Both the position numbers and the translations under genes were made by a program. From the NCBI GenBank assembly GCA_963966185.1, contig CAWZYM010000273.1:53501-117500 (forward strand): DNA of 64,000 nucleotides, read 5' to 3'. Below the pieces are notes generated by a model. It did not search any database, was not told the DNA's origin, and worked only from the letters and a program-made list of their open reading frames with translations. Numbering within the stretch: position 1 is the stretch's first letter; each line of letters opens with the position of its first letter. The DNA is from Rhabditoides inermis (Eukaryota; Nematoda; Chromadorea; Rhabditida; Rhabditidae). Positions 34,705-46,414 of this stretch are shown here, one piece after another.

Positions 34705-35069
34705 TTGTTTGTCTTTTGTATTGTCATCGTGCAACTACTATATTTCTTACAGAAGGGAGTCAAAACATACATACATAGCAGTTTGGAAGAAGAAAAAGAG
34801 AAGTATGTTGATCGAGATTTTTTTGGCAGACTACTAGATTTTTTGAAAATGATTGTTTGCTCATTTGTTCAAAGTTTTTTTTTCCATTTTCGTTTTTCTT
34901 CGAGCACAATCATAGTCATAAACAGGTGCAATCTGAATACGGAACGGAACAGCTAAACAGAGCACGTGCATAAATCACATTACGTTCCTTCTGTTTATTA
35001 CGCCAATCTTATCGTTTGTTCCGATTTAGTTGCTATTACGTTGCATACAGTTGCAAATATCAAATCAGA
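34705..35069. other. Upstream region of the Srg-type gene
   Basis: AT-rich with no exon-like signals; the ATG at 35070 is preceded by AAATCAGA, a possible trans-splice acceptor. Confidence 0.4.
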
Positions 35070-36672
35070 ATGAACGACTCTGACGTAGATAACCTGAATG
35101 CTACTTCTATCTCGGCTGTCTCCACTGGTATATCGCTAGATGTTATCATTCTTGCTGTCCAAATCGCTTATGCCGTTCCTACGCTCACTCTATATTTGCA
35201 TATCCTACTGCACATAAAGAAATACTCCAGTGACAGCTCGTTCTTTGCTATCTATAACTGGTTCTCCTACTTGGTCAATATCATGGTACTAAATTGAAAC
35301 ATATTCAATTTTAGAGTTTATTCTGTTTTATCGCCGACTTGTTTACTATGCGTTTTCCGACGTCTGGGTTCTATTGCAAATTTCTTTTCAAACACTTTGG
35401 AGAATTCACGCATGTACTGTGAGTTTTTAAGTTCAAACTGTAACAATTACTCTTGAGATCACCTGTTTATCTTCTGAACTACTACTTTCTCACAGCTCAA
35501 CAAATATGCGTATGTTTGTTGGCCGTCAATAGAATGACGTGCATACTGAAGCCTATGACATACAACAAGGTGAACCACCAAGCAGAGTGGAAAAGACAAA
35601 CCGATAGGCAGAAGTACGTTACAGATATGGTTTCGTTTCGTTCCCCCCAGTCGTCTACTAGCCCTAGTCTTTCCCGCTTTTGCCTTCCCTCATCTTTTCA
35701 TTTCTCCTGTAAAATATGAAACACTTCCTACTGGAGGATGCATGATGGAATGGAAACGAGTAATTCCAGGAGTGGTGCGTCTCGCTCTCTTTCTCTCGTT
35801 TTTTTGATAGAAATTTTTAGCCAGACAACAGTGTGATCACATTATCGCTCACTATCCTTGCTTCTGTCTGCGCCGTTGTCTGCACTGCAGTTAGCATTGC
35901 TGCCCTAATGTTTTCTGGTGTGAAATCGAAGTGAGCTCACATGACATGACACTCTGCGTCATTTCTGATGAAGTCCTCTGTAGTCGAAGTCCAAGTTTGC
36001 AAGAAAACCGGAGACAATTCACTAGTAGCTGTAGCTACAACTTCAGGCGCACCGAGTTCAGCTTGTTCATCGTTGGTGTGTTCATGACAGCCGGAGCTGT
36101 GGTGTACGCAATCAATCAGGTGAGAAAGAGATCAGGTAGATCTAAAGAGTATCACACATGTCCTGGGGGTTATTTACGCATAACACCTGTTCAGTCTGTG
36201 AAATTTATCCGAGTCAATGTAGATACTGATCGTTTACAAGTTACAGCTCCTCTTTTACCTTTACCTGTTTGTCTTTCCACTCGATCTTGACAGTATAGCG
36301 CTTCTTTTTCTCGGCAGGTCGATTGTATCTGATGTGGTGAGTTTCAATTTTTTTCTAACAATTTTTTTTTTCAACAAAAAGTTTCAGGTCACCATTACGC
36401 CGCCCTGGATCTTACTTCTCATCAACCGTAACGTACGCAAGACGGTCAGTTCTCCCCGACCGCTGCTCATCACTATTACTAGCTTCTGCCACAAGAGAGA
36501 GAGAGAAGCAGTGCACTTTCTGAGTTCATCTTCACCTATCACTCATTTCCAGCTGCTTGCCCGCTGTGGCGTGTCGGTCGCGGGAGACGCGAAGACTACC
36601 CTGATCACAGTCAGCATCACTCCTCAAAGAACCTGCACAGAGCGCCGACACACCGCGCCAACCAGAACTTGA
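35070..36672 (+). CDS. Srg-type serpentine chemoreceptor (7TM GPCR)
   Basis: Nine exons with consistent phases: 35070-35285, 35315-35418, 35458-35569, 35625-35774, 35821-35930, 35984-36119, 36247-36336, 36388-36444, 36553-36672; 364 codons. Srg hallmarks are Y-V-A/P-T-L-type TM1 then S-S-F-F-A-I-Y-N-W-F, a second segment F-C-F-I-A-D-L-F-T-M-R-F-P, and the TM3 end L-L-A-V-N-R-M-T-C-I-L-K-P-M-T-Y-N-K followed by I-W. TM7 ends P-P-W-I-L-L-L-I-N-R-N-V-R. The N-terminus is short with an N-glycosylation site (N-A-T). Srg receptors are putative pheromone or odorant receptors of chemosensory neurons. Exon 7 is set by the acceptor at 36246, because a downstream CAG would give an immediate stop. Introns are 28-112 nt apart from two of moderate size. 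Confidence 0.85.
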
Positions 36673-37050
36673 TCTCACTACTTTTTCTTTCACTGTTTTT
36701 TGTGTGTGTTTTTTTTCTCGCGCTCCACGCATCACAATCCGAAACGTTACATTTGCCGACTGGCAATACATTCTTCAAAAATAAATGCAAATGCATTCAA
36801 CTTCTATTTTTGATGGCCTAATTAGGGGCGGCGCGCAGCGGCGCCCGTTTGTTTTGAGCTGTGACGCGCGCAACACGCCACTCCCAAGGCACACACGATT
36901 TCTCTATTCTAATACAATATACTTAATTAGTGTGCGTTATTTGTTAGAATATCACTTTGTAAGACCTATGAGTATGATTCGTGAAACCAATATCGGTTGC
37001 GGCATCCAAAAACCGCCCTCTCTTGCTCTCTCCCGCTTTGCCACTAAACG
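36673..37050. other. Downstream of the Srg-type gene; GC hairpin at 36826-36846
   Basis: Contains the 3' flank of the receptor. At 36821-36846 a GC hairpin (GGGCG ... CGCCC) follows ATTAG. On the minus strand this is hairpin then CTAA-T, the layout of a Helitron 3' end. Confidence 0.4.
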
Positions 37051-37057
37051 TGTTTAC

Positions 37058-37063
37058 GACGGC

Positions 37064-37093
<30 letters not shown>
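37058..37093 (+). repeat. (CGG)n trinucleotide repeat
   Basis: About ten GGC units (GACGGCGGCGGC...) at the left edge of the GC-rich segment. Confidence 0.9.
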
Positions 37094-37094
<1 letters not shown>

Positions 37095-37104
37095 GTGTGC
37101 ATCA

Positions 37105-37265
37105 CGTAAGCTCCGCCCACTGCACTTTGCGCTCATTGGTCGCTCGGCTCTCTTGCGTGCGCACTCTGATTGGCTGAGCGCATGCCCCGCCCTTCGTTCA
37201 CCCACTCTCGTGTCGGCTCGCCGTCCAGGCCACCGCCCCAGTTTTGGCGCGAAAACTGTGGGGGG
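37105..37265. promoter_or_regulatory. GC-rich promoter-like segment with CCAAT, GC-box and E2F-like sites
   Basis: Within about 160 bp there are CCGCCC boxes (about 37107, 37187, 37233), CCAAT-type sites in both orientations (CTCATTGG near 37132 and TGATTGGCTG near 37168), and TTTTGGCGCGAAAACT at 37242-37257. The last reads as an E2F site on both strands. This density is unlike the AT-rich surroundings. Which transcript it serves is unclear; the next plus-strand start I can find is at 40201. Confidence 0.45.
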
Positions 37266-37297
37266 AGGGGAGTGTGCGGAGCGGAGTGAGTGGGTAA

Positions 37298-37619
37298 AGG
37301 CCCTTTTATACTCGCCGCACCGCACGGTGCGGCATGCGTTTCCCATTGTAAAGTGCAACCGCACGCCGCAATGCGTCTCGCCGCACGAAGCGTGCGGCTG
37401 CGGCTGCGTTTTGCACCTTTCAGACTCGCCGCATCGAAAACGCATGCGTTTTGCGTTATTACCTTGCCGCACGTGCGGTGCGGCCGAGTTTCTCAGCCGA
37501 ATTCTGCCGCATGCCGCGATGCGTTTTACGATGCGGCGAAGTAGTTTTTGCTGATTTGCCGCATGCGTTTCAAAACGCAACCGCACCGCAGTTGCGTTGC
37601 GTTTAGTCTGAAACGCGCT
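37298..37619. mobile_element. PIF/Harbinger-like MITE
   Basis: Flanked by TAA on both sides (37295-37297 and 37620-37622), the 3 bp duplication typical of PIF/Harbinger. Imperfect terminal inverted repeats: AGGCCCTTTTATACTCGC at the left, AGCGCGTTTCAGACTAAACGC as the reverse complement of the right end. The interior (about 320 bp) is packed with CCGCA, TGCGGC and GCATGCGTTTT words in both orientations and can fold on itself. No transposase is encoded. Confidence 0.65.
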
Positions 37620-37807
37620 TAAGAGAGAGAGACGCGAAATAGCGCGTGTCAATGAGAGACTGGCATTGGCAGGCGCACGAGCGATTCGACAAAGCAGTGC
37701 GTTTCCATATTCAGGATACGTTTTCTAAAGTTTCGAATATGTATACATAACATGTTCGGCACATCAACCTGAAAAACAATTTCTTCGAAATTTGAGAAAA
37801 GGACATC

Positions 37808-38187
37808 CATTCTCTTTCGAAAAGTACACGAGTAAAGAGGAGTGGTTTGTTTTGATCTAATTCAACAAAAGCACATGCATAAAATCTCTTCGCAGCTGAC
37901 TAAAATTTCAAAACAAACCTGCTCTTTCTGATCGATGAAAAATATAGTATGCACTATAATCGTGTCATACATTTTGTTGCAAGTTACTTGTTGGGATTAA
38001 CAGTATCCTGAATACCTGAACTCAACATGCTAACAAGAAAACAATTAGAGTTTTAAAACATCGTTCGAAAGAGCAGGTTTGTTTTGAAATTTTAGTCAGC
38101 TGCGAAGAGATTTTATGCATGTGCTTTTGTTGAATTAGATCAAAACAAACCACTCCTCTTTACTCGTGTACTTTTCGAAAGAGAATG
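37808..38187. mobile_element. Foldback element, family FB copy 1
   Basis: Left arm 37808-37929 and right arm 38066-38187 are near-perfect reverse complements. Each holds TCTTTCGAAAAGTACACGAG, CAACAAAAGCACATGCATAAAA and an inner GAAAGAGCAGG. The spacer is about 135 bp. Two related copies occur at 53366-54211 and 62296-62815. No coding capacity. Confidence 0.8.
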
Positions 38188-38189
38188 AA

Positions 38190-39899
38190 GAGAATAAGTT
38201 GAGCATGTGGTAAGGAGGGGTCCTATCACGATCAGCACATCATCAAATCTGTGGCCCGAATACGACACTCAACCGCAAACACAACATACGTCTGGATGTA
38301 CGCGAAACACGGAGAGATGATGTGAACAGAGTGCGGTATGTGGTAACGTTCAACTAATACATAAATCACTTGTAATACTTTGAGGATAGGGCACTAGTGA
38401 ATCGGGCGCGTACCACTCGAATCGTTTTGTGAATTCAATTCGAATAAATATGAGTGGGTACACATCACATACTGTTTTCACGTGTATACGTTTACTTTCA
38501 ACAGTTCTTTATCATCATTTAATCTAGAACCCTTTACATGATCTTTATCTTCCATAACTATTCATTGCCATGTAAATGGGGGGGGGGAAGAGAGAGACGG
38601 GAAAAAAGGAATTAAAGGGAAGAGAAAGGAGGAGAGGGAGAAAGACTAAAAAGTTCATTCAGCTTCTAGTGGAGTCATAAATATTGCGCGCTCATTGTTA
38701 CACCCCCGACCCCCTCCCATTCTCTCGATCTGCCCGAGGGATGTTGGTGAAACAATAATTAATTTCCGCGGCTGGCGGCTAGCTGCATATCACACACGAC
38801 TGAGGTCAGATCCCGAACATTGCATTCCAGTTGCAGTTTGCATCGCAATCGTCACTGATCCACCCAACTACGATCGTTTTCTGTCCGCAAAAACATCTGG
38901 ATCGCGTAATGCGAGATCGCCCGGGGGAGATAATGGCCCGCTTCTTTCCGGAGAAGCCGACTCTTGTAGCTCGGCTTGACGTGTGTTTTTATCTCTCTCT
39001 CTCTCTCTCTCTCTCTCACATATACATAATTGAATGGCTAGTGTATCAAGGTGATTTCTCGACACGCCATTCGTACACAGCGCGGTTTGCAGTTCGCAGT
39101 TTTCGGGTGGCACGAGAGTAGTGTGAGAGATGTGGCCAATGCTATATCGCGTTTCTCGTTCTTCAGTTCGTTTTTACGCCACACCCCGACTCGTTGTAAG
39201 GCGACAATCACTGACAAAGTGACAGGGTTTGAACTCTCTCGTTTCTATCATCGTTTCTCCATAACACATTCTCAAACCGTATTGCTGGCATCTCGTTGAA
39301 ACGTATTGCCGACTCATTCCCCCCGCAGCATTCTCGGTTGACCCGCATTGCTACTACTTGCCAGTCACAAACTGGTTTGCTCGAACCCTGCTCATTGATT
39401 CCGGAGTCGATCTTCTTCGCTGCATCCGATGCGCGTGACACGGCTAATTTGTCGGAATGCGAATCTGTTCGCGTAGAACACACTTTCTGTACCCGAGACT
39501 TCTCCCCCTCCTCTCCCAGAGAGATGGATTAGTAGTTGTTTATGTTATGCATCCGCGTCTTGTTGACCCCTCTCATAACAAACCTTTCGAATCGCGATTG
39601 GTGGCAGCTACACATTGTCAGCTCAATCAATCATGTTCATGTCATTCACTTAATCACTCACCACCTCTTTTTCGTGATTCACCACACTGACTGTGTTGTG
39701 TTTTTTTTTCCCGCCGGGTCGATTCTTTATGCGAACCACCACTTTTCGCTGTTCGGATGTCTTTTGTGATATGTGGTTGTGGATTTGGTGGTATTCCAGT
39801 TTCAGTCCCGCTGTTCTGTGCTATCACACACGCTGTTCTCTCTGCGCTCTCCTCACCTCGCGCACTCTCTCCATTTTCCATCATTTGCTTTGTTTCGCA

Positions 39900-39948
<49 letters not shown>

Positions 39949-40200
39949 TCTCACTCACGACCTTTACATTATCCAATCACACGCTTTTCCCACTTGGCGT
40001 CACTTTCATACGCATTTTTTATTGATTATGGTGTCACCAGTCAGAACGAGTTGTTTCATCTTTGCGCATCGCTTTCACCATGTTCTTGTCTATGAACGGT
40101 ACCTGTCGCCTGGCACTTGCACAGTTCACTTTCCGATGCTCTGATAGTTCTCGTTTCTCTACGCTTTACCGACTGTACTATGTGATGTGATGAATATCAG
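38190..40200. other. Long intergenic stretch upstream of the small acidic gene
   Basis: No convincing exon. Contains poly-G (38578-38588), GA and CT tracts (38990-39018, 39902-39942), and C-rich pyrimidine tracts. The bases before 40201 (GAATATCAG) form a good acceptor for a spliced leader or a 5' UTR intron. Confidence 0.4.
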
Positions 40201-43164
40201 ATGGACGAAGAGGGTCTGCTCGACTTCTCCGGACAGGAGCCGTCGATCGCCGTCACATCAGTCCTACTCGAAGACGAGAATGCTCTCGACGTGCTGCAAA
40301 ACTTTTCCGATGTCGTCATCTCATCGACACTCGGTGAGTCTCTATAACAGTTTATGTTTTCCATAACATTGCATCAATGCATGCTTGCATGGCATTCGTT
40401 GTTCGTTGCATCACATGCTTGAAACATTTCTATTCAGTCATCATATTGTGGCGTGAATGGCATTTTCCCATCTCTCTGCCTGTTTCTGCACTTAGCGCTA
40501 ATGGCACTGTTGTTTCTCAATCGATACGCAGATAGGCTTATTATTCCAATCTCTGTGATTTTCACCTGGCGAAAACTTTGTAAGAGATTTGGAAACGCCG
40601 TACAATTCACGGCATTTTGATGGATTGTGTGTGAGACAGCGAGAGAAAAACACAGAAAAGAGAGAAGGAAAGGAGTAGACTGTGAGAGAGAAAGAGACTT
40701 CCAAGGTCACTCCCGTTCACTTCATTGATCAGTTGTAGGTTCAAGTGATGCGTGTCTCAATCTCAAGAAAAGATCTCAAGAAAAAAAAAATAGTGTGAAT
40801 TATTGTGCAATTTTGTCACTTCTCAGTAGTTCATGTTCATGCAGTTTATTCAAATCAAATGACACTATGACACACACAACTGATCTGTATGAATGCCAAG
40901 AAGGGGAGAAAACATGTAACTATGTGTAGGGACGGGCACATGGGGGTGTATTGGGGTCTGGCAGCCGTCATGCAATCTCAATAGGGATGTGTGAGGCGAG
41001 AGGTCAGCCGAGTGAGGGCGAGATGTGTGCGCGGGGAACACCGCGAGCTAGCGGCTTCTTTTGACAATTACAGTCGATCACTCTCACTAATCGGGCAATT
41101 AGGAAATGACACCAGACACCATGACACCAGACACCAGACACCACGACACCACGACCCTCTGGTGTCGACACCACGACACCATGGTGTCAACACCACGACA
41201 CCACGGTGTCGACACCACGACACCACGACACCACGACACCACTTTACAAAACGAAAAATTCTCCACCTTTTAGTTATATAGACGAGAGGTCGTAGTGCAG
41301 TTGTGTTTTTTGAAGTGGTGTCGTGGTGTCATGGTGTCGACACCGTGGTGTCGTGGTGTCGTGGTGTCGACACCACGGTGTCGTGGTGTCGTGGTGTCTG
41401 GTGTCTGGTGTCGTGGTGTCTGGTGTCATTTCCTAATTACCCACTAATCGAAGTCAACAATAAGCTTTTCAAAAAGCGCAGATTCTTCCCTCTTCGTCCA
41501 TATACCACACCGTCTCTGTAAGAATCGAACACTTTTCGGGCTTGTGGATACTAGGAGCTATGTTGACGCAAATAGGGGTTTTCGAAGGTCCTCTACAAGA
41601 TGTATATGTTAGTTTTTGTCAAATATGCAAATTAGGCTCATTAAAGGGACCACTACCTCAAATCGGTCAATTTTTGCGTCTAGATGGCGAAAGACGGTAC
41701 AATCGATTTTCATGAAAATGTGTCCACAAGGCAAACAAAATGTGTAGATTCTGATGGTAAATTCTGTTTTTGTTTTTTCTCAGTTGAAATAACAATAAAA
41801 GTGCACATATCGGCATTTAGGCTGACTGGACCACTTTCAATCGTCTAGATGGCGAAAGACGGTACAATCGTTTTTTTTTTTTGAAAAAAAATCATGGAAA
41901 CTAAACATAAAACGCTCTTTAAGGTGATGTAAGTCTTTTTTGTTTTTTTCGGACCGGAACAATTCCAGAAAAATTAAAAAAAATTTGAAAAAAAAAATCA
42001 TTTTTTTGGTCATAACTTTTTTCAAAATAATTTTTTCGAAAATTATTCTATAATAAAAAAATCTTGAAATCTAACAAGGAATCGAACAAGCACCTATTTT
42101 AAATGTTTTGGCGAAAATTGACCGATTTGAGGTAGTGGTCCCTTAATGAGCCTAATTTGCATATTTGACAAAAACTAACATATACATCTTGTAGAGGACC
42201 TTCGAAAACCCCTATATGCGCCAACATAGCTCTTAGTAACCACCTCGACCGATTCTTACAGAGACGGTGTGATACAACACATTACGAATACGTTATCATA
42301 CAGTGAAGATATGTGCTCAAACTTGAAGCTTGGTCAATTTTGCCAGAACTGATTTTTAAAAGTTTGATTATGTTTGCGTAATGCGCCACTAATAGTGCAG
42401 CGGTTTTTGGGAAGAAAACTGCAGTCTTCAGATAATGCCGCAAATCGCATTCCAATTGAAAATTACGCGAAATGACGCAATCACTTTTTATGAAAAGAAT
42501 CCACTACAGGGAGTACTATACGGTACATTTTTTTCCATCATTTGACTGATACCTTTGCACGTGGTTCTGATAGAATGCTAATAGTACACATTTTTCAAAC
42601 GTTTTATTCTTTTCTCAACTCTGATCTACAAACTCTCACGCAATTTACTTTTGTCAAACCTCACACCCGTCAAACAGACCACACATTTCCTTAAAAGTCG
42701 TATATCTGCAATCGTTTTGCAGCGCCAGACTCAGTTCATGGCTTTTTAGAATGGTATAGCTGTGTATTTTGTGAATACGTTTTCCTTCTCGTGATTTTGA
42801 TCTACGCACATTCAAGCAACCCACTTTTGTAAAACCACACACATTACAAGTGCTTGTCGGACAGAGCAGAGGGTGGCAAGATAGTGTGTAGAGAGAAGAG
42901 GGGAGAGACGCGAGAGTGCGCCACTGGCAGGAATGGTCCCCGACGCGTCTCCAAATAAGCCACGCCCACCCAAGGCAACACGTCACAGCGTCTCATTGGA
43001 TTTTGTTAGCAAAAAACATCGTTGATGAACACATATAATTTCTTTCAGAACCATTTTCGTCATTTAATGTTCTAATATTTTTTACTCAAATAGATGCGCT
43101 CTACACAACGGTGTCACTCTCAAATCTCAATCGTGAAATTCATGAAACACGTGCCCGTCCTTAA
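40201..43164 (+). CDS. Small acidic protein, two-exon model (tentative)
   Basis: Exon 1 at 40201-40333 starts at an ATG immediately after a CAG, encodes an acidic 44-residue stretch (M-D-E-E-G-L-L-D-F-S-G-Q-E-P) and ends in a strong gtgagt donor in phase 1. An in-phase continuation is found at 43094-43164 (D-A-L-Y-T-T-V-S-L-S-N-L-N-R-E) ending in TAA. That would give 67 residues across a 2.76 kb intron holding two MITEs. Not recognised. No signal peptide or membrane segment. Exon 1 looks real; the second exon is an inference from phase only, and other downstream exons may exist. Confidence 0.4.
41093..41442. mobile_element. Inverted-repeat element with a CACCACGA minisatellite interior
   Basis: Ends are GGGCAATTAGGAAATGACACC (left) and its near reverse complement GGTGTCATTTCCTAATTACCC (right). 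The flanks repeat ACTAATC (about 7-8 bp, 41086-41092 and 41443-41449), consistent with a target-site duplication of hAT-like length. The arms are made of tandem ACACCACG units facing each other around a short unique centre (41245-41310). The whole is a near-palindrome of about 350 bp. Confidence 0.75.
41506..42271. mobile_element. Long-TIR MITE with ATAC duplication
   Basis: Terminal inverted repeats of about 165 bp start CACACCGTCTCTGTAAGAATCG at the left, with the exact complement at the right end. The flanks are ATAC on both sides (41502-41505 and 42272-42275). The interior has two direct copies of a CGTCTAGATGGCGAAAGACGG word (41681 and 41843). No transposase-like frame. It sits about 60 bp from the previous element in the same intron. 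Confidence 0.8.
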
Positions 43165-44007
43165 CTATGTGTGTCAATCATTGATGGGATTACTCGACGA
43201 TAACAACGAAATTGCGAAAAGCATTGCGAGTAGCGTGTTGAGGCGCCTTATATATTATAACATAGGAGAACAAACATAGAAAACGGTATATGTAAAACTT
43301 TAGTGCGAGCTGAAAAGTTATGCACTATCGACACTCAAACAAACTGAAATTCACAAAATCATAATTCTTTAATAATACAGTTCGCAAAAGTTACTGGCAG
43401 AAGTGAAAACATAACCGCCGAGTGTATGTAGTTTCTGGTTTTCTATCACACGAACACTAACTTTTCCGTCGTTGTTGTTTGACAGAACTTTTTTAAAGAA
43501 TAGTCAAGAATAGCTTTTTTGGGAGTTTGACGATGGAACAAACATAGTCGTCATTTAACATGGTTTAGGTTTTTAGATTTTTGGTCACATCGTATGCAGC
43601 GTAATTGAGACGCGTGACGCGTAAGTTGCGCTTCCAATTATGAGATAGAAAACTTTAAAAAAAGAAAAAAAAGAGAAGAGAGAGAGATATAGAGAGAGAG
43701 AAAGAGAGAAAGAACGCGCGCACTGTGAAAAACCGCAGAGCACTTAAGAGAGTTACAAAAACATGAGTTGCAACTGTGACTTGTGACTAGACCTACTGCA
43801 TTTCCCGTACATATTTCATTTTGTTCATATATAGGCAGGGCAGACCAAGTTAGTGCATGTGTTAGGTATTCATGCTAAACAACACGTTTAATGATTTGGC
43901 GTGGAAGTAGAAAATGAGGCATGTTTTCTATATGAGCGACAGTTTCCAAAACCGATATGAACTTTATTTCCGACACTGATATGAAATGTATCCGCTAGCA
44001 GAGGGAA
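43165..44007. other. Intergenic, no gene seen
   Basis: AT-rich, with a GA tract at 43675-43712. It lies between the tentative small gene and the 3' end of the minus-strand receptor. Confidence 0.4.
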
Positions 44008-45644
44008 TCATGGCACTATCCTCATGGCCGCCTGCCGCAGCTCTCGTATGAAATAGATGACGATGAGCGGGTCGAGTAGTGGATAGATGGATATGCAGAG
44101 ACAGACGGTGCGCGGGTAGGGAAACGAGTGGAAGAGCAGCGGGTATGAGGAGACGGCCGCGAACGGCACGCAGCTCAGCACACACGGCGCGAGTGACTGA
44201 ACATAGACAGTCGAGTCAGTTAGGTATCCTTGCTCAACAACGGAGTTTGACGGTTTGGCGTGAAATGGCGTTTCATGTTCATTTCATGAACGTTTTGACA
44301 GCTAGGTGTCAACTGACCTGCATTGCCAACGCTTTGATCAACTCGTGATGGCAGCGTCTTGCTATGGGAGACAGCGAGTCGCTGCACAGCTTGCGCATCA
44401 TGCACACTGACGTCACCGCAATGATCGACAACAACACGCCCTGCAATGGTACATAGCCATGAACTATTTCTATAGACGACGTCAGACTTGATGCATTAGC
44501 CGTTTTATGCGACAAAACCGTAATGTTTCCGATACGCATTGACGGATATGTTTTTTTTCGACATTACTTCATACCCTACGTATCATGTGCCCTTTCAGAC
44601 CTGAGCGAACACGTTTGAAAGGGGTTGGTATTTGAGTGTGGCATCTACTCGCTAACTCAATCTCACCACATGCGCGTAGATGACCAGCACTGCTGCGAGG
44701 GCAGCCGAGTTGCGGTGTGCGATTGGCTGATTGTCGTGGTAGTAGTAGTAGTAGTAGTAGTGAAACCCGATCACACTCTGCGGCGTCGCGTTGAACCTGG
44801 TCTGCGCGTGGATCAGCGGCGCCACCTGATCGTACAGTCTCTGCTATTGTGTCGTGATCGTACCGCTCGGAACTCGTCGGGCGGCGAGACGCTGATCCGA
44901 AGCAGACACGCGAACACGGCGACCAAGTATGCGGCTGTGACGACGAGTAGCCAGCCACAGCGCAGCAGGCAAGCGAATAGGCGCGGCCTGAAAGTAGGCA
45001 AGAGCTAGAATGAAGACCGAAGCGATACCTGCACAGTAGCACGTATCGGTAGATGAACTGGAAAGTGATGGTGAGGAGAGAGACTATGTAGGCGGATGCA
45101 AACACGAGGAGAACGGGCAGCCGCCAACGGTCATCTAGCAGGGGCGAGATCGACACCACAAAGTAGGCGCCGTGATTCGAGAAACACACCTGCGAGCGAA
45201 TAGTTTCCTCGAAAAAGCCTGTTTAGTCGCTGTTAGAAATTTTTGAACCAAACGCTACATAACAACATTCACTTCAAAATCAGTGTATGCGAAACATGTG
45301 TCAACTTTGTCCAAAAGTGACCCACCGGTGTGGCAAGGATGATCGCGACACTGTACACTATGTCGACGGAAGCAAACAACGCGAGAAGTGTTCTAAACAG
45401 TTTAGGCACGTGACAGCACTTTTATCCGAGCGATGACTTCAAATGTGTCACATTGAAGACACTAATACACTATGATTGTCGTTCAAACAACGAAATGTGA
45501 GAATGTGAGTGTATACCTGTAGTGAAGGGTGGCGGCGACGCAGGGTGCGGTGCACACGAGATATATGAGGAAGGCATTGAGAGCCAGGGCGATAATGGAG
45601 GTGTAGTGGGTGAGCAAAGTGATAGCGTCCGAAGCATCTCCCAT
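44008..45644 (-). CDS. Serpentine chemoreceptor of the Str superfamily (7TM GPCR)
   Basis: Seven exons in reading order with consistent phases: 45517-45644, 45326-45392, 45029-45189, 44864-44987, 44667-44825, 44318-44440, 44008-44196; 316 codons. TM1 is I-I-A-L-A-L-N-A-F-L-I-Y-L-V. The TM3 end reads F-Q-F-I-Y-R-Y-V-L-L-C-R. Exon 6 has L-S-P-I-A-R-R-C-H-H-E-L-I-K-A-L-A-M-Q, the loop-3/TM6 entry of Str/Srd/Srh receptors. The last exon has Y-P-L-L-D-P-L-I-V-I-Y-F-I-R-E-L-R at the TM7 end. Which family within the superfamily is uncertain. Intron 4 is only 38 nt. A run of eight Tyr codons in the loop after TM4 comes from a TAC repeat (plus strand 44737-44761). Likely chemosensory. Confidence 0.8.
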
Positions 45645-46414
45645 CACTCTACCTTATACCTGACAAACAGCTCTCTTTTATATTTTACAATAGCACTTGT
45701 ACTGATCAAAAGCATATAACGACCGTTTTACATAGTACATTTCGTATATTTCGAATTTGAAGTACAAACTGACTTTAGGCATACAATTGTATCAACCTTT
45801 TACCAGAATCCTATGAAGCTTAGAAGTACACACGTTTTAAATGCATCTAATGTCATGTTGGTGGATTTTTGATTTTAGAAAAAGGTATCGTATGTTGATA
45901 TACGTTTCCTTCGACTGTGATTTCTGTTCAAAGAACGAGAAGCAGAGTGAAAACAGTGCAAGAGAAGAAAAAAATTCTGCATTCACAAACTTTGACCACA
46001 ACTCTCATTTAGTTACAAAATGAGACATAAGCAATTAGAAATTAAAACGAAACAACTGTTAATGATCAACGCTTTAAAAGTAGGATACAACACAAGTAAG
46101 TTGTGATTTGAAAAAGATCAGGTGTGTTTACTATTTTGACTAATGAAATGTCAGTCAAGTTTGTGTGTTTTATTTCACGACTTCAAGACTATTCACGGAT
46201 TTTTTTTTGTCGTTTGAAAAGTGTGAAAGTAGAACGACGGTCAGTGACACACAACGGTGACGCCTACTGTTGCGGGTTGAGAAGATGCGCGTGGCGAGAA
46301 TGCAACAAACATTTAAAAGATATACAGGTTTTAAATGGCACAATAACAATCGAGCGTCGGAAAATCGAATCCCTTAAAAAGCGAACCTAACACTCAAAGG
46401 TGTTCTGATTGCAG
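45645..46414. promoter_or_regulatory. Divergent intergenic region between two receptor-like genes
   Basis: The minus-strand receptor starts at 45644, and the first firm exon of the plus-strand 7TM gene is at 46415. The missing N-terminal exon of that gene must end in phase 1 and lie in this stretch or further upstream. A short frame ending ...R-Y-T at about 46327 fits the phase but has a weak donor. Promoters of both genes are expected here. Confidence 0.35.

Noticed and set aside
37044..37652. 202-codon minus-strand open frame rich in Arg
   Set aside because: Spans a CGG repeat, promoter-like DNA and a MITE; it is a GC-content artefact.
38695..39532. Overlapping open frames upstream of 40201 as coding exons
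   Set aside because: Frames overlap without donors or acceptors in phase, and contain CT repeats; treated as upstream DNA.
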